Notes: generated by a model from the letters alone, not told the origin. A stretch of DNA of 64,000 nt from Lachancea mirantina (GCA_900074745.1 LT598469.1:1-64000), one strand, 5' to 3'; shown: positions 18,882 to 29,560, counted from the stretch's first letter. Numbers and translations: made by a program.

Positions 18882-21693
18882 TCAAAGCATTACTAGCTCT
18901 TCGATCCATTTGGTTAAAAGGGCTTGGGTAGGATGGTGCGACAAGTTATTTTGGCATTCTGTAATGAGTTTATCTTGCATGAGAACAAATTCATCGGAAT
19001 ATTTCCGCAGAATGCTTTTAAGAAGCCCTAAAATTGCCTCGTACTTCCATATCAAATCTAACTTCGGCAATTCGGAAGGTAAATCCATCATAGTCTCATC
19101 ATCAATTATTGGCGATTTAATCTCCTCATCTTCCGAAACACCCAGCCCTGCGGCAGTCTCGGCAAGAAGCTGCAAGCATCGCTCATAGACAAAAGCATAT
19201 GTTTTCACACTTGTCTGTTTTCTGAGGGCTAACTCGCTCAAGATTCTAAATGTAGATTCAATTGCGGTCGCATCCACAAGGCCCCAATTTCTACCATTAT
19301 CATCCAACAAAGAAAAACTTAAGATGCTTTCGCAGCTGATGATGTCGTTGTTCTTAAACGTGTCGGCAATGAGGTAACCGTTTTGTGAGTTGCTATTCCA
19401 GAACCTCAAAACTGCTTCCACTATCCAGCGCTCTTTAATTTCATCAGGCGAGTCGATCTTTGACAAAAACTCCTGTAATTCATTTTTAGCATCCCCAATA
19501 TATTTGTTTGCATGCGAAAGAGACCTATTTCCCGAGTAAACCAAGGCTTGAGCGATTACAGTCACCGCAAATCTGTTAAAATTGGGAATCTGGGAATTGA
19601 ACTCATCCTGCATTTCCTTGAATATGGCTTCAATTTCGGAAACATTTCTATCCAAAGGTTGCTTGTGGAAATAATCCAGCAGACGAAGCACATAAGCTGA
19701 GCCGGGAATAACCCCCTGCTTGAACAGAAGATCATTATCCTTCAACATATCTTCCTCAATGGAGAACCCCGTAAAGAAAGATTGATAGAAAGCAAGTAGG
19801 TCAGTCCTGGGAACGTAAGATGTATCCAAGTATTGTTTAAATTCATCAGTTAAACTATCTTCAACATCAGGGCGATTGGAAGTCAACCTTAACTCCTTTC
19901 TTATTAGGTTTTTAATGAGGGCAACCCTTGGATTGTAGAAAGAAGGCCCAAATTTGACCACGTCTGCTTCCCATTCATTCCATTTCCAGGAAAAACCAAA
20001 ATTACTCATTTGAATGGAAAACCAGTCAAGATACCTTAACTTCAATTCCATATCCAAGTTATCTAAATTCCCGTAGAAAAATCTGAATGCTCTCCCAAAA
20101 ACAGGGGCAATAGCCTTCGGAGAGTTTTGGCATATTTCAACTAGCAGAGTGTAAAAGTATGCGAAAGATTGAGAGACATTCGGAAGCTTGAATATCAAGC
20201 TTAAAATGTTTTCTATGGCCAAATCTTCAATCTTGTAAGTTGTGATGATAGGATTTTCCTCGTAAAGAGAAACCAATTGAGCAATTGACAAGCCTGGCTC
20301 AGCAAATATCCCTGGCTTGAAGAAGAGATCCAAGGTTATGACTTGTCTCGCAACCTCCCTACGATTGAATTCCATACCTTCGACAATGTCGATAATTATG
20401 TCATTGAGCAGCATTCCCGCATAAGTATTTACGGGAACGACAGTCTCAAAATCGCCTGCTGTGCTTGGCAAATATACCTTGAAAGAAGTCCTTGGAGTTT
20501 TCCACATGCCATCTACCGAGCCAAATCCGCGGTCCAGACCACTGAACAATCTGAGTCTTTCCACAGCTGGAAGGTTTAAGGGATCGTTGAAAGCATGCAT
20601 GTTTTGTTGCTCTACTAGCAACCTGTCGTAATCGGGAAATAATTCGATTAGCTGTTGCATGTCATGTCCTAGAACACGCTTGACCGCAGGAAAGACCATC
20701 TGCACCAGCTGTTGTGAGATATAAGGCATTTTTCCGTTATATTCCTTAGTCAATGACAAGTCCGTAGACTTGACTTTGTAGTTAGACTCGACAAAAGAAA
20801 GAAGGTCAAAAACGGCGTCGGTGAGAGATTCGTTTTGCTTTTGGAAGAAAAACAAATAAGGAATGTTAACCAACATGTTAAAATAAATGGCCTCGGATAA
20901 AGGAACCCTTTTTTCTCCTCCTAGGTCGTTGAGCAGGACGCACAGGTCGAAAATCTTCCGGTACAAAGATAGAAGCTCGTCTTCGAGTACAATAGGTGAA
21001 AGAAGTGAAAGAAACCTTGTTATAAGCTTAATCTTATTCCAAGGTCCAGTTTCGTTGGCCGCAGCTTCAAAAGTCTCATCGATGGTTGCATCGCACCAGT
21101 TCTGTAGCTTCGAGAAGAAGAAATTTAGGATGCTTTTACCTGCAATTGGATTGCCTGCATTGACAGTCATCGTGAGTAATGCAATGGCAGCTTGCTTCTG
21201 AGGCTGTTCTGTCACGACGGCATAAAATGTGTTTAAAAGCGCATCCCTAAAATACTCCTCGTTATCGAACTCGTTAATGATAGCTTCGCTCAGAAACTTT
21301 ATATCATCGTCAAACGCCTTGACTGACTCTCCTATTGTTTTGATGTCAGGCATCATTTCCTTGCATAATTGAACCACTGGAGGCACCCGTTGCCTCTTAG
21401 GCATCCGGGGCCTGAAGTCACGATATCCATCGTCTTCCTCGAAATCTAGATCCAAAATCATCAGTTAGTAAATAATGCTTGAGTAAGGAGTATTTCAATA
21501 CCCCGAGAAGTAGGAGAAAGAAATTTTCGAATTAATTGGCTCACATAAATGGCACAAACCATCAAGTGTACTTCTGTCGCCAAACGTCGAAACAGGCCCA
21601 TGAACTTCTCGGCAGCTTATGCAGCTTCCGGAATGCCTCGCAAACCTTGGCCACTTATTCGCACATACCACGTCTTCTTTTACCTCCGGACAT
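18882..21693 (-). CDS. STO1: STO1/CBC1, large subunit of the nuclear cap-binding complex, two exons
   Basis: Sto1 (CBP80) binds capped RNA with Cbc2 and acts in splicing and export. Exon 1 is 21669-21693 and encodes MSGGKRRRG, a basic nuclear-signal-like start. The intron is 21446-21668 (GTATGT, TACTAAC at 21464-21470, 3' TAG). Exon 2 is 21445-18882. The spliced product is 862 aa against 861 in S. cerevisiae, whose gene also has an intron at this place. The join gives RGDFEEDDGYRDFRPRMPKR, matching the conserved N-terminus. An ATG at 21461 that opens the unspliced frame lies inside the intron, so it is not the start. The MIF4G-type fold region begins VPPVVQLCKEMMPDIKTIGE. C-terminal conserved blocks include YLDWFSIQMSNFGFSWKWNE. 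Confidence 0.96.
21446..21668 (-). other. spliceosomal intron of STO1 (223 nt)
   Basis: The 5' site is GTATGT, the branch point TACTAAC at 21470-21464, and the 3' site GATCTAG. It interrupts the codon for Asp after RG. The position matches the known STO1 intron of S. cerevisiae. Confidence 0.92.
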
Positions 21694-21935
21694 GTCAGTC
21701 ACGGATTTAAATATTGAATTGAATGCTGTATACTCCGAGCGTTTGCACCTGTTTTCCATCTACTTCGTTCATGTAAATAATGAAGTTTTTCAACTTAGAT
21801 GGGTCTTCGTATATAAAGATCTCAGCATGCGACGGTGAAAATGGTGATGGCTTACCTTCGTCAACCCATGAGTATCATTGTTAAGTTGTCCAGATGGTAA
21901 TCGACGGATTATGTGAGATTTCATCTCTTTCAGCT

Positions 21936-24656
21936 TCAGCTCAAAGATTCCAGTTTTAACTTCAGCGCCTCAATTTCACGATCTTTGTCTTTAGCGTTCC
22001 TGTTGAGCTGGTCAATCTTATAAACCAAATCCAAGGCGTTTGGCTTGGCACCGTTCTCTTGAAGTAAAACCTGCTCTTCTGCAATGAAACGCTTCAGTCG
22101 CTCGTCATTAAGCGCTTGTATGAGTTCAACAACCTTGGAAGATTTTTTCCTCAGCTCTTTCTCGAAGTCTGCCAATGTGAGACCCTGAGGTGTCGACAAA
22201 GTCTCTGTGCTGTTAGCAATACGTTCTTCGAGGCTCGCTTCGCGCGCTATTGATTCTGCTAGTTCCTTTGAAAGTAGTTCAAGCTCACCAATTAATTGAA
22301 CATTTTCTTGAATGATGCCGATTTGGGAGCCCGAAATATAAACTGTCTTGAATTTCGCGCCTGGCACTTTCTGTTCAAGTATGGGCGACAGCTCGCTGGC
22401 GGAGGCATACAGCGGTTTATAAGGCTGATTGACGGAATTGTCGAAATTGAAGTCGTCCTCAGCGCTTTCACGTATCTGAGATTCTAGGTCTCGATGTTCA
22501 ACATTTTGTTGATCGTCAACTGACTGGGAAAGGTGAACCTCCATGGGCCGTTCAGCTGCATCGGAGTTAAAATGCTCCTGATTTATTCCAAAGCTCTTTT
22601 CGCTGGAGTTTTTGGAAAGCCCTCGAACTTCGGTCGATTCAATTGCGTGTAAGTTACCGAGCGACGAATTCGAGAATAGTGAATGGAAAGACCTTCTTTT
22701 TTGTGCGGTCTCTATCTTCGGCTCGTAAGGTTTACTAGATCCTGATGAGTTGACCTTCGCCTGAATCATGCTTCCTGCGCTAGACTTTCGACTACTCGTA
22801 ACTTCGGCAAAAGACAATTCGTCCTCTGGAATGTCTTCGGACCGGCTCTGTCTCGAGGAAAGGCGCTTCAAAAAATTGCGTGCTTTGCCAAGCTTTTTAG
22901 GCTTGTCTTGGTCATTGTTTGCATCCCTTCTACTGTTAAAGGTTTCTTCGGATCGATTACTTGTGCCACCTTGTTGTCCATCTTTGATGGTGACATCAGA
23001 CACATTAGCATCATAATCATCATGACTTTCGTTGTTACTAGGAAATTCAGACGCTGTGAAATATGCGTTCGCATCAGTGCCATTTTCTAATTTGTAAAGA
23101 CCTGATGACGTGCCTTTCTTCTTCAAAGGAGACTCTGAACTTAAAGAAGACATGAATGTGGACGTTGACTGGGTCTTTTCTTGTCTTCTTTCTCTTGCAG
23201 AAGCCCTCTGTTGTTGCGACAAGAGCTGAGGGGACTCATTCAAAGATATTCTCTTCATTGCGTTCCCTAATGAGCTCGAGCTACGCCGATCGAAATCTCT
23301 ATGGTCTTCGCTGTATTGGCGGCCCTGCACCGTGGGCCTTTGTTCATATGGTTGAGACCATTTTTTTTTAGAGTCGAAAGTATCGTTCAAATGCTCATTC
23401 GCAAGGCTTTGTTGCTGATCAGAAAGTTTAAGCACATTAACTCTCGGTGCGGACGGTAAATCAGAACCTGGCGCATAATTTTGTAAAAACTTTTCCCCGC
23501 CGATTGGCTTTTCCGGCTCGATTGCTACAGCGTCATCTGCAAACTGACTTCCTGGGGTCTCCTCTAGATGAGGAGCCGAGTTGAAACTGTTTGTACTGTC
23601 CAATGAGGAAGAAGTTGCAGGTGCACTTTCCTGTCCTATGTAAATGTTTGGCATCCTTCCCCCGGGCATGTTGTATGCCTTATTTGGTGCATTAGCCACG
23701 TTCCTCATGTTTTGCGGCACAGGGTTTCTGTTATTCGGGTAGGGTGGAGCATTGAATTTAGAATAATTTTGAGGAGGTCCAGTAGGTTGCATAGCGGGCC
23801 TCCTCGCGTTGGTTAGAGACATCGCCCTAGGGCCATTGCCCGGTGGCGGTCCATTAGCTGGTGGAGGGCCATACCCTTGGTAATTCATTGGTCGCATTTG
23901 GGGCGGTCGTCCAGACATCATTGAGTTCGCCCGCCCGTAATTTGGATCCATGACTGGTGGCATTTGTTGACGCGCGAAAGGCTGATATGAATTATGAGAG
24001 CTCTGAAGAGACATTGTGCGAGGACCGGCATTCACCCCAGGACCTCCCATTGGTGCTGTTGCTTGTTTAGATAGCGCACTGAAGGCCATTTTTTTTTGGT
24101 TCGCGAGGTGTTTTCTGTACTCAGTGCTGGTCATGTTGTCATGCTTCGTGGTTAAAACGGTCGGTATGATAGGCGAAGTATCGTCCATGGCGCCGCCCAG
24201 GCCGTACTTGTGCCCTCCGTTGTTTCTAAGTGACGAAATATCATTAAAAGTCACGAGTGAGGAGTCTGCGTCGGCGACGTAAATTTCCTCGTCATCATCG
24301 CTGTCTCTACCGCCGCTACCCCCACCCCCAGCGCGAGACTTACCTTGCCTGAACTTCCACAAATTCGTAATTCCACCGGCTTGAAGCGAGTATTTTCCGC
24401 CCGACGGTTGACCAGCTGGCGTGCGAGGTCGCCGTTGAGGCTGAAAATTCTGCCTTGCTGGGCCGTAGCCTCCTGGGTAATTTCCACGAGGACCATTCCA
24501 GTAAGGCTGCTGTTGTTGATACATTTGATTGTTGGCCATTACTGGCTGCTCGTCACCCGCGCTAAAGTCGCCGTAATCATTGCTAAGTAGCTGATTCCGC
24601 ACCTGAGAGCGCGCAGTCCTGTTGTTGGTGTTTATAGCCGAAAGCCCAGCGTCCAT
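21936..24656 (-). CDS. EPO1: EPO1-like cortical ER/polarisome tether protein (YMR124W family)
   Basis: 906 residues (943 in S. cerevisiae). Epo1 helps attach cortical ER to the bud through the polarisome and septin-linked Scs2. The N-terminal half is low complexity: Gln/Asn/Gly/Pro-rich (around residues 40-110, with QQQQ, GGGGSGG, and later repeated PPPxNGPP), then Ser-rich with many possible phosphorylation sites. A conserved block TTKHDNMTSTEYRKHLANQK lies at about 170-190. The last ~120 residues are predicted coiled coil (IQENVQLIGELELLSKELAE and onward to the end). Low-complexity length varies between species. The assignment rests on this layout and the place between STO1 and PKR1 on the same strand, as in S. 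cerevisiae. Confidence 0.85.
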   Translation of the reverse strand: MDAGLSAINTNNRTARSQVRNQLLSNDYGDFSAGDEQPVMANNQMYQQQQPYWNGPRGNYPGGYGPARQNFQPQRRPRTPAGQPSGGKYSLQAGGITNLWKFRQGKSRAGGGGSGGRDSDDDEEIYVADADSSLVTFNDISSLRNNGGHKYGLGGAMDDTSPIIPTVLTTKHDNMTSTEYRKHLANQKKMAFSALSKQATAPMGGPGVNAGPRTMSLQSSHNSYQPFARQQMPPVMDPNYGRANSMMSGRPPQMRPMNYQGYGPPPANGPPPGNGPRAMSLTNARRPAMQPTGPPQNYSKFNAPPYPNNRNPVPQNMRNVANAPNKAYNMPGGRMPNIYIGQESAPATSSSLDSTNSFNSAPHLEETPGSQFADDAVAIEPEKPIGGEKFLQNYAPGSDLPSAPRVNVLKLSDQQQSLANEHLNDTFDSKKKWSQPYEQRPTVQGRQYSEDHRDFDRRSSSSLGNAMKRISLNESPQLLSQQQRASARERRQEKTQSTSTFMSSLSSESPLKKKGTSSGLYKLENGTDANAYFTASEFPSNNESHDDYDANVSDVTIKDGQQGGTSNRSEETFNSRRDANNDQDKPKKLGKARNFLKRLSSRQSRSEDIPEDELSFAEVTSSRKSSAGSMIQAKVNSSGSSKPYEPKIETAQKRRSFHSLFSNSSLGNLHAIESTEVRGLSKNSSEKSFGINQEHFNSDAAERPMEVHLSQSVDDQQNVEHRDLESQIRESAEDDFNFDNSVNQPYKPLYASASELSPILEQKVPGAKFKTVYISGSQIGIIQENVQLIGELELLSKELAESIAREASLEERIANSTETLSTPQGLTLADFEKELRKKSSKVVELIQALNDERLKRFIAEEQVLLQENGAKPNALDLVYKIDQLNRNAKDKDREIEALKLKLESLS

Positions 24657-25200
24657 TTGCCCTGATCAAACCTGCCTATAAAATGTCTTGTGATTGACCA
24701 AACTGAGGGCTAAAACGCACGAAACTAGTCGTCTCAGGGACTCTTACTCGGATACTGAATCTAAGGGAACTCGGAAGGATACTCGGTCACTAGCAACGCA
24801 AATTCGTTTCCCAAAAAAATGAAGATACACGTTCTCGGCTTAAAATCTCTGTGCTCAATCTCAAATGACCTATTCGGATCTCAATTCCTTCCCTTCGTCG
24901 TCTCTATTTATAAAACGAGTTGTGTCTAAGTAGTACATACATTCTCTTTTTTCTAGTAAGACATTGGTTGAAAGACAAGGTCTGAAGGTACGAAAAGGTC
25001 GATGAGCATACATATACATAGTATGATGTGATATGGCAGCGACTGGCGTTAAGCGAACGTCTTGGTAGAAGGACAAGCACACTGGAGGTCTTTCAATATC
25101 GTAAATTGGGTCGAATCATGGTTATTAATATCCTGTACATGCAACAATTAAAAATCTATTAATCTCTTGGTGAGCTGATAGGCTCCTGCCGAGATGTTTT
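24657..25200. other. intergenic, EPO1 promoter and PKR1 3' flank
   Basis: About 540 bp. A 70-codon open frame on the minus strand has no family features and is not called. No other signal was recognised. Confidence 0.4.
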
Positions 25201-25590
25201 TCAAACTTTTCTGGATCTGGCAGCGGTTTTTCCACTGCTAGTTGGCTGAGTTCCTGAGGTCTTGGCATTTTCAGTCTCTTTCTCAGCGACTGCTTTAGGT
25301 CCCACTCCGGGGACCTTTTCAGGCGCCGCTTCAGTCGCTTCCGCAGTGTTTAAGTCCTGATTGCTGGCGAGACGGGCATTTTGCAGCTCACTCACGAACC
25401 ACGTAACTGTTATCCACAGCAGTGTCGAGATAACCAGCAAAGCCATGAAATGAACGTTCTTTGTGAGGTAGATGAGCCATCCCAAACACACGGTCAAGCA
25501 CGCAAAAGAAACATGCGTGGCGATGATGAGCTGAGGACTAGCCCCCGGCGAGAAGATGCTCTCCCAGAGCTCGGTAAGGAAGTTTGCCAT
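25201..25590 (-). CDS. PKR1: PKR1, V-ATPase Vo assembly factor of the ER membrane
   Basis: From the ATG at 25590 the product is 129 aa (122 in S. cerevisiae). The frame continues 18 codons upstream, but MANFLTELWESIFSPGASPQ aligns with the known Pkr1 start. Two hydrophobic segments (LIIATHVSFACLTVCLGWLI and FMALLVISTLLWITVTWFV) are followed by an Ala/Glu/Lys-rich tail. Pkr1 helps assemble the membrane sector of the vacuolar ATPase in the ER. The conserved phrase SPQLIIATHVSF and the place next to EPO1 make the call safe. Confidence 0.92.
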   Translation of the reverse strand: MANFLTELWESIFSPGASPQLIIATHVSFACLTVCLGWLIYLTKNVHFMALLVISTLLWITVTWFVSELQNARLASNQDLNTAEATEAAPEKVPGVGPKAVAEKETENAKTSGTQPTSSGKTAARSRKV

Positions 25591-26194
25591 GCTGTCTGGA
25601 GGATCTTGGAGCTGAGTTGACAGTATATGGTTATTACTTGGCACATTATTATTAGACTACTATACAGCACTGAAGGACGAATCACTTCGTAAGAAGGCAC
25701 TAAAGACGAATTAATTCATCACGAATTCTGTATCAAGACAGACGAAGATTCTGTAAGATTCTAAATCAAGCAATCATGTAGCTCAACCTCTCTACTAGGT
25801 AATTTCTGGGTGGGAATTAGCCAACTCCTAGCGGGGCTAATTCCATGATACAAAGTGTCAAAAGTGAGAATTCGTCACGGTTGAAGCTCGTTCAAAGAGG
25901 CTGGATTCGCTTCATCCGTCCTCAGTACAGTTTCAGCGTGTTGTCGCGTACGAGCCCGGTATGGTGTATGGAAGACTCCGCCCTTTACAGGGCCCTTCCG
26001 AGCGCGTCTGCACAAATCAGAAATCTACCGAGTATTCTCGCGGACAACCTGCGTTCTTCATAACAAATAACCAAACATTCTTTTCGTAGAGACTACGTCG
26101 CTAGACAAACGTATATATGCAAATCCGGTTGGTGGCGTGGACATCAGTCCTGTTGCCCCGGGTTAAAAAATCAGTCGTGGAGGAGTCCTGCCGT
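25591..26194. other. intergenic, PKR1 promoter and 3' flank of the next gene
   Basis: About 600 bp with a 10-bp perfect inverted repeat at 25813-25844 (listed separately). No gene was seen. Confidence 0.4.
25813..25844. repeat. inverted repeat, 10-bp perfect arms
   Basis: GGAATTAGCC at 25813-25822 and its exact reverse complement GGCTAATTCC at 25835-25844 flank a 12-base loop. It lies about 220 bp upstream of the PKR1 start. It may be a dyad protein-binding site or a transcript hairpin. Confidence 0.75.
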
Positions 26195-26530
26195 TTACAA
26201 GCCGGAGCCCAAAACGAAAGAGCCCAAAATAGTGGCACCTAGAACGGCACCGAATTTCCAGGATAGTGGTTTGGCAACAGCACCGATAGAAGCAGCAGAA
26301 GAGCTCGAGGACGAAGAGGAAGAAGCCGACGACGACGCGGACTTGGACGCGGACTTGGAGCCAGACGACGACGAGTGAACAGTCGAAGACACGGAAGAGG
26401 AGGAGCTCGCAGTGATCGAAGAGGCACGCGACGACATAACGCTGGTCACAGAAGACGCGGCGACGTTACCGTTGGAGACTAGGTTTGATCTGGTAGACGC
26501 GGAAGCGGCAGCGGAAGAAGAGGAAGCCAT
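26195..26530 (-). CDS. small Ser/Ala-rich protein with hydrophobic C-terminus, NCW1-like by position
   Basis: 111 residues, more than half Ser and Ala, with Ser runs at about 40-80. The C-terminus (KPLSWKFGAVLGATILGSFVLGSGL) is a short hydrophobic segment typical of a GPI-attachment signal or a tail anchor. The start MASSSSAAAS follows AAAATAATGG, a good yeast context, but no N-terminal signal peptide is visible and no upstream exon with TACTAAC/GTATGT was found. In S. cerevisiae the small cell-wall-related gene YMR122W-A (NCW1) occupies this place, between PKR1 and RPL15B, in the same orientation. Orthology is inferred from position and composition only. Confidence 0.65.
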   Translation of the reverse strand: MASSSSAAASASTRSNLVSNGNVAASSVTSVMSSRASSITASSSSSVSSTVHSSSSGSKSASKSASSSASSSSSSSSSAASIGAVAKPLSWKFGAVLGATILGSFVLGSGL

Positions 26531-27181
26531 TATTTTGTGTGATGTGTGATGTAGTGTGTTTTAGAATATGAGTAGTCGATTAGCTCAAAGTGGGTTTTCG
26601 GGCGAATCGATTCTTATGTATTCAACGGTGGTTGATGGTTCTAAAAATAAAATCTGAAATAGTTCCCAATCGGTAGTTGGTCTTGCAAACTATTTTCGCG
26701 CCCTTTTATATTGCCTTTTTCTCTGCGCCGCGCTGGTTATGGCTTAATTACTCTTGCTGGCGGAACTATGTGGTTCATATGTTACGAAATCATGAATAAC
26801 CACTTTAGGAAATTTGAGTTTGCTACTTCGGTATGGATCGAAAATTAAGAAGCCAAGCCCTGTGATATTGCCAAGGAAACCGTGCTAAATTTAGTAGAGG
26901 GTGTGTTGGAAACACGGCATAAGGCGGCTTGGCTCGAAGTTTCGAATTCGCGGCGAATTAAACGCGGCGGACGGGGCGCAGACGGGACGGACGGTACGAT
27001 GGCAAGCAACTGTCCGGCAGTAGAAATCACGGCGCCGAGATCACATCGGTCACGTGAACCGCCCGAATAGAAGCCCGGTGCTTGTGTCCGGTACTTGCTC
27101 AGGCCAAGAAAATTCAGCCGCTCATGATTCGTGATGTGTTACGTGCTATTAGGGTATTATGTTTTTTACATTACAGCATGA
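26531..27181. other. intergenic, E-box-bearing promoter region
   Basis: About 650 bp upstream of the NCW1-like gene. GTCACGTGA at 27049-27057 is a Cbf1-type E-box. No gene was supported. Confidence 0.4.
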
Positions 27182-27619
27182 CTAGATGGCTGCGCCTAGC
27201 AGCAGAAGCGAGAGCAAAGTCCCGGCTTTCCAGTTTCCGACTGGAGCCGCGCCGTTGGAGTTCGTCACATTTGGCGTAGAGCTCGCACCGGCGGCAGAGG
27301 TGGATTTGTCCGACATACTGGACGCAGATGCAGTGGTCATCGTGGACAGAGACGCCTTGTCCATGATAGACGAAGAAGGGGATTCAGAGTCACGTGACCA
27401 CGTCTTTGTGAATCGAAACGAGCTCGAGTATGCGGTCGTGGGCAAAATCGCAGAGCTATCGATCGTGAGAATTTGAGGCGTGTTGTGATTTGTCGCGGTG
27501 TTACCGCTTTGGCTGTCTGTTGCAACGCCAGTAGGGCCGGCGCCTAAGAATGTGTACGAGACGTTGGACTCCGTACAAGACGATCCGCACGAGGTGTCGA
27601 TCTGTATCTGAGAGTCCAT
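27182..27619 (-). CDS. small Ser/Thr-rich protein with GPI-like C-terminus, unrecognised
   Basis: 145 residues. The N-terminus is MDSQIQIDTSCGSSCTESNV, with two close Cys residues. The middle is Ser/Thr/Ala-rich (ASASSMSDKSTSAAGASS). The end is NSNGAAPVGNWKAGTLLSLL followed by LLGAAI, which looks like an omega site, a polar spacer and a hydrophobic tail. As in the gene downstream, no signal peptide precedes it, so secretion is not assured. It may be a diverged tandem relative of the 26195-26530 gene, or a fragment. It shares a 1.2-kb divergent region with RPL15. I do not recognise an S. cerevisiae counterpart. Confidence 0.5.
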   Translation of the reverse strand: MDSQIQIDTSCGSSCTESNVSYTFLGAGPTGVATDSQSGNTATNHNTPQILTIDSSAILPTTAYSSSFRFTKTWSRDSESPSSSIMDKASLSTMTTASASSMSDKSTSAAGASSTPNVTNSNGAAPVGNWKAGTLLSLLLLGAAI

Positions 27620-28805
27620 GGATTTGTGAGTGGTTGTGTATAGGGGCCGGGTAACGATATCGTCGCTTAACAGGCAAAAAAGCGGTGCAGGCAGAATATG
27701 GGCACGGAAAAAGGAATTAAACCGTTTGGACTATGCAGCTGAGCAAAGAGCTGACAATGCAGTGGTGTACGGAAGCCAGCTTTCGCAGACGCTGGTAATT
27801 TAAGTCTTCGAGACCTCGTGGATGCAGATGCAGGTGCGGTGCGCGGAATGAGAGAGAGATCTGGCGCACCTGTTGCTCGCAGGTCGCCTCCGCGAGATGT
27901 ACTTGCGCAAATGTCCGCCGCTTTTAAACGCTCGACTTGACGATCTCGTCAAAAACCACATACCGCTGCGCTGTAACAATCTTGTGACGATGTAAATATC
28001 GTTCTGTACGTACCTGCTAAGAAGCACCCAGGCGGCCTCTGCTCGACGTGTACCCTATACGTCATAGGGCCCAGACACCGATCGCCATGACCGCATACAA
28101 ATAACCTGCGACAACGGCGGAATGCCACCAAAACACAACAGCTCGAAACCAGGCGGGCGGCGCTTTTTGGCGTCTCGTACGCCGACAACCGCTTTAGGCC
28201 AAAACAGGTGGGGAAGTCCTGGGCCGCGGGGGCGCCCGCTGGCGCTACTGTGGGCGCGGCTGCGATTTTTAGTTAAAGAGGTCTGGACCTCTGCCTGGAT
28301 GGCATCTAAATTAAAATGCGGAAATCTCCACAGATCAAAACGACGCGCTTTCTGAAGACTGGGCATTTTCAAAAGACTCAAGATGCACAGACAGATACGG
28401 GCGCAACATTCTTGGAAGGGAATGTAGCCGTGTATAATGCCTTGGCACACTCCCCCCACCACCCCCTCTTACGGGGAAGTCGCGTGACTTAGCTGTGGTG
28501 TGGCTCCTTGTTTTAGTGCCGATGTATGTCACATTGTACGTTGTGTTGAGCGCTTTCTTGGTACATTCTGGTCCGGGGTGCGCAACGGGTGGTACGCACG
28601 TCAACTCCACGCGCTGGAAAAATTCATATCCAAAAGGCATGCGACATCGTTGACATCGTCGTCGACGTCGGCGCTAAAAAAAAATTTTTCAAGTCGTGTA
28701 CCTATATAAGTAGAAAAGCCAGCGAGCCCTGGTTACATACGTGCTAAGTTCTTTTCGAAACCTCGCTTACCAGTTCCACGAACAACAACCACAACAACAA
28801 CAACA
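27620..28805. other. long divergent promoter region before RPL15
   Basis: About 1.2 kb. It contains GC-rich patches (around 28200-28260), a poly-A/poly-T tract at about 28676-28690, a TATA element TATATAAG at 28703-28710, and a CAA-rich leader just before the RPL15 start. I found no exact Rap1 consensus; CACCCG-like sequence on the minus strand near 28580-28595 is only a partial match. Open frames in this stretch look spurious. Confidence 0.45.
28703..28710 (+). promoter_or_regulatory. TATA element of RPL15
   Basis: TATATAAG lies about 100 bp before the start codon, downstream of an A/T tract. The leader directly before the ATG is a run of CAA triplets, expected to be unstructured and to favour efficient initiation. 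Confidence 0.55.
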
Positions 28806-29420
28806 ATGGGTGCTTACAAGTATTTGGAAGAGTTGCAGAGAAAGAAGCAATCTGATGTGATGAGATTCTTGCAAAGAGTCAGAGTCTGGGAATACAGACA
28901 AAAGACTGTCATCCACAGAGCTTCCAGACCTTCCAGACCTGACAAGGCCAGAAGACTCGGTTACAAGGCCAAGCAAGGTTTCGTTATCTACCGTGTCAGA
29001 TGCAGACGTGGTAACAGAAAGAGACCTTGTCCAAAGGGTGCTACTTACGGTAAGCCAACCAACCAAGGTATCAACCAATTGAAGTACCAAAAGTCCATCA
29101 GAGCTACCGCTGAGGAGAGAGTCGGCCGTCGTGCTGCTAACTTGAGAGTTCTAAACTCTTACTGGGTTAACCAGGACTCTACTTACAAGTACTTCGAGGT
29201 CATCTTGGTCGACCCATCCCACAAGGCCATCAGAAGAGACGCTCGTTACAACTGGATCTGCAACCCTGTCCACAAGCACCGTGAATCTAGAGGTTTGACT
29301 GCTACTGGTAAGAAATCCAGAGGTATCAACAAGGGCCACAGATTTCACAACACCCAAGCTGGTAGAAGAAAGACCTGGAAGAGACAGAACACTTTGTCCT
29401 TGTGGAGATACCGCAAATAA
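28806..29420 (+). CDS. RPL15: ribosomal protein eL15 (RPL15)
   Basis: 204 residues, exactly the length of S. cerevisiae Rpl15A/B, a component of the large ribosomal subunit. It begins [20 protein letters not shown] and ends with the conserved [14 protein letters not shown]. It is Arg/Lys-rich throughout and has no intron, like its S. cerevisiae counterparts. Codon use is strongly biased (AGA for Arg, TTG for Leu, GGT for Gly), as expected for a highly expressed yeast gene. S. cerevisiae has two copies, YLR029C and YMR121C, each next to an ADE16/17 gene. Here a single copy sits beside a single ADE16/17, the pre-duplication state. Confidence 0.99.
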   Translation: MGAYKYLEELQRKKQSDVMRFLQRVRVWEYRQKTVIHRASRPSRPDKARRLGYKAKQGFVIYRVRCRRGNRKRPCPKGATYGKPTNQGINQLKYQKSIRATAEERVGRRAANLRVLNSYWVNQDSTYKYFEVILVDPSHKAIRRDARYNWICNPVHKHRESRGLTATGKKSRGINKGHRFHNTQAGRRKTWKRQNTLSLWRYRK

Positions 29421-29554
29421 TAAGTTGGTTTCTGGGATTAACGCTCTACGTACTATAGCCTCTATTTTCAAGACGATTCAAGTATATATGGCCTAAATTA
29501 CTTCCACTTATTACAACACTAGAAACATCTTGCCGCTAGAGTTTTAAATGATTC

Positions 29555-29560
29555 TGACTC
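29555..29560 (+). promoter_or_regulatory. TGACTC box (Bas1/Gcn4-type) upstream of ADE16/17
   Basis: TGACTC is the core bound by Bas1 (with Pho2) and Gcn4 in adenine-pathway promoters of S. cerevisiae. It lies about 270 bp before the start and is the first of two copies. Confidence 0.6.

Noticed and set aside
28055-28462. 135-codon minus-strand frame upstream of RPL15
   Set aside because: Non-biased, Cys/Arg-rich composition, overlaps other frames, no motif; treated as promoter DNA.
28560-28610. Rap1 site in the RPL15 promoter
   Set aside because: CACCCG-like sequence is there, but the second half of the consensus is missing; I could not support a site.
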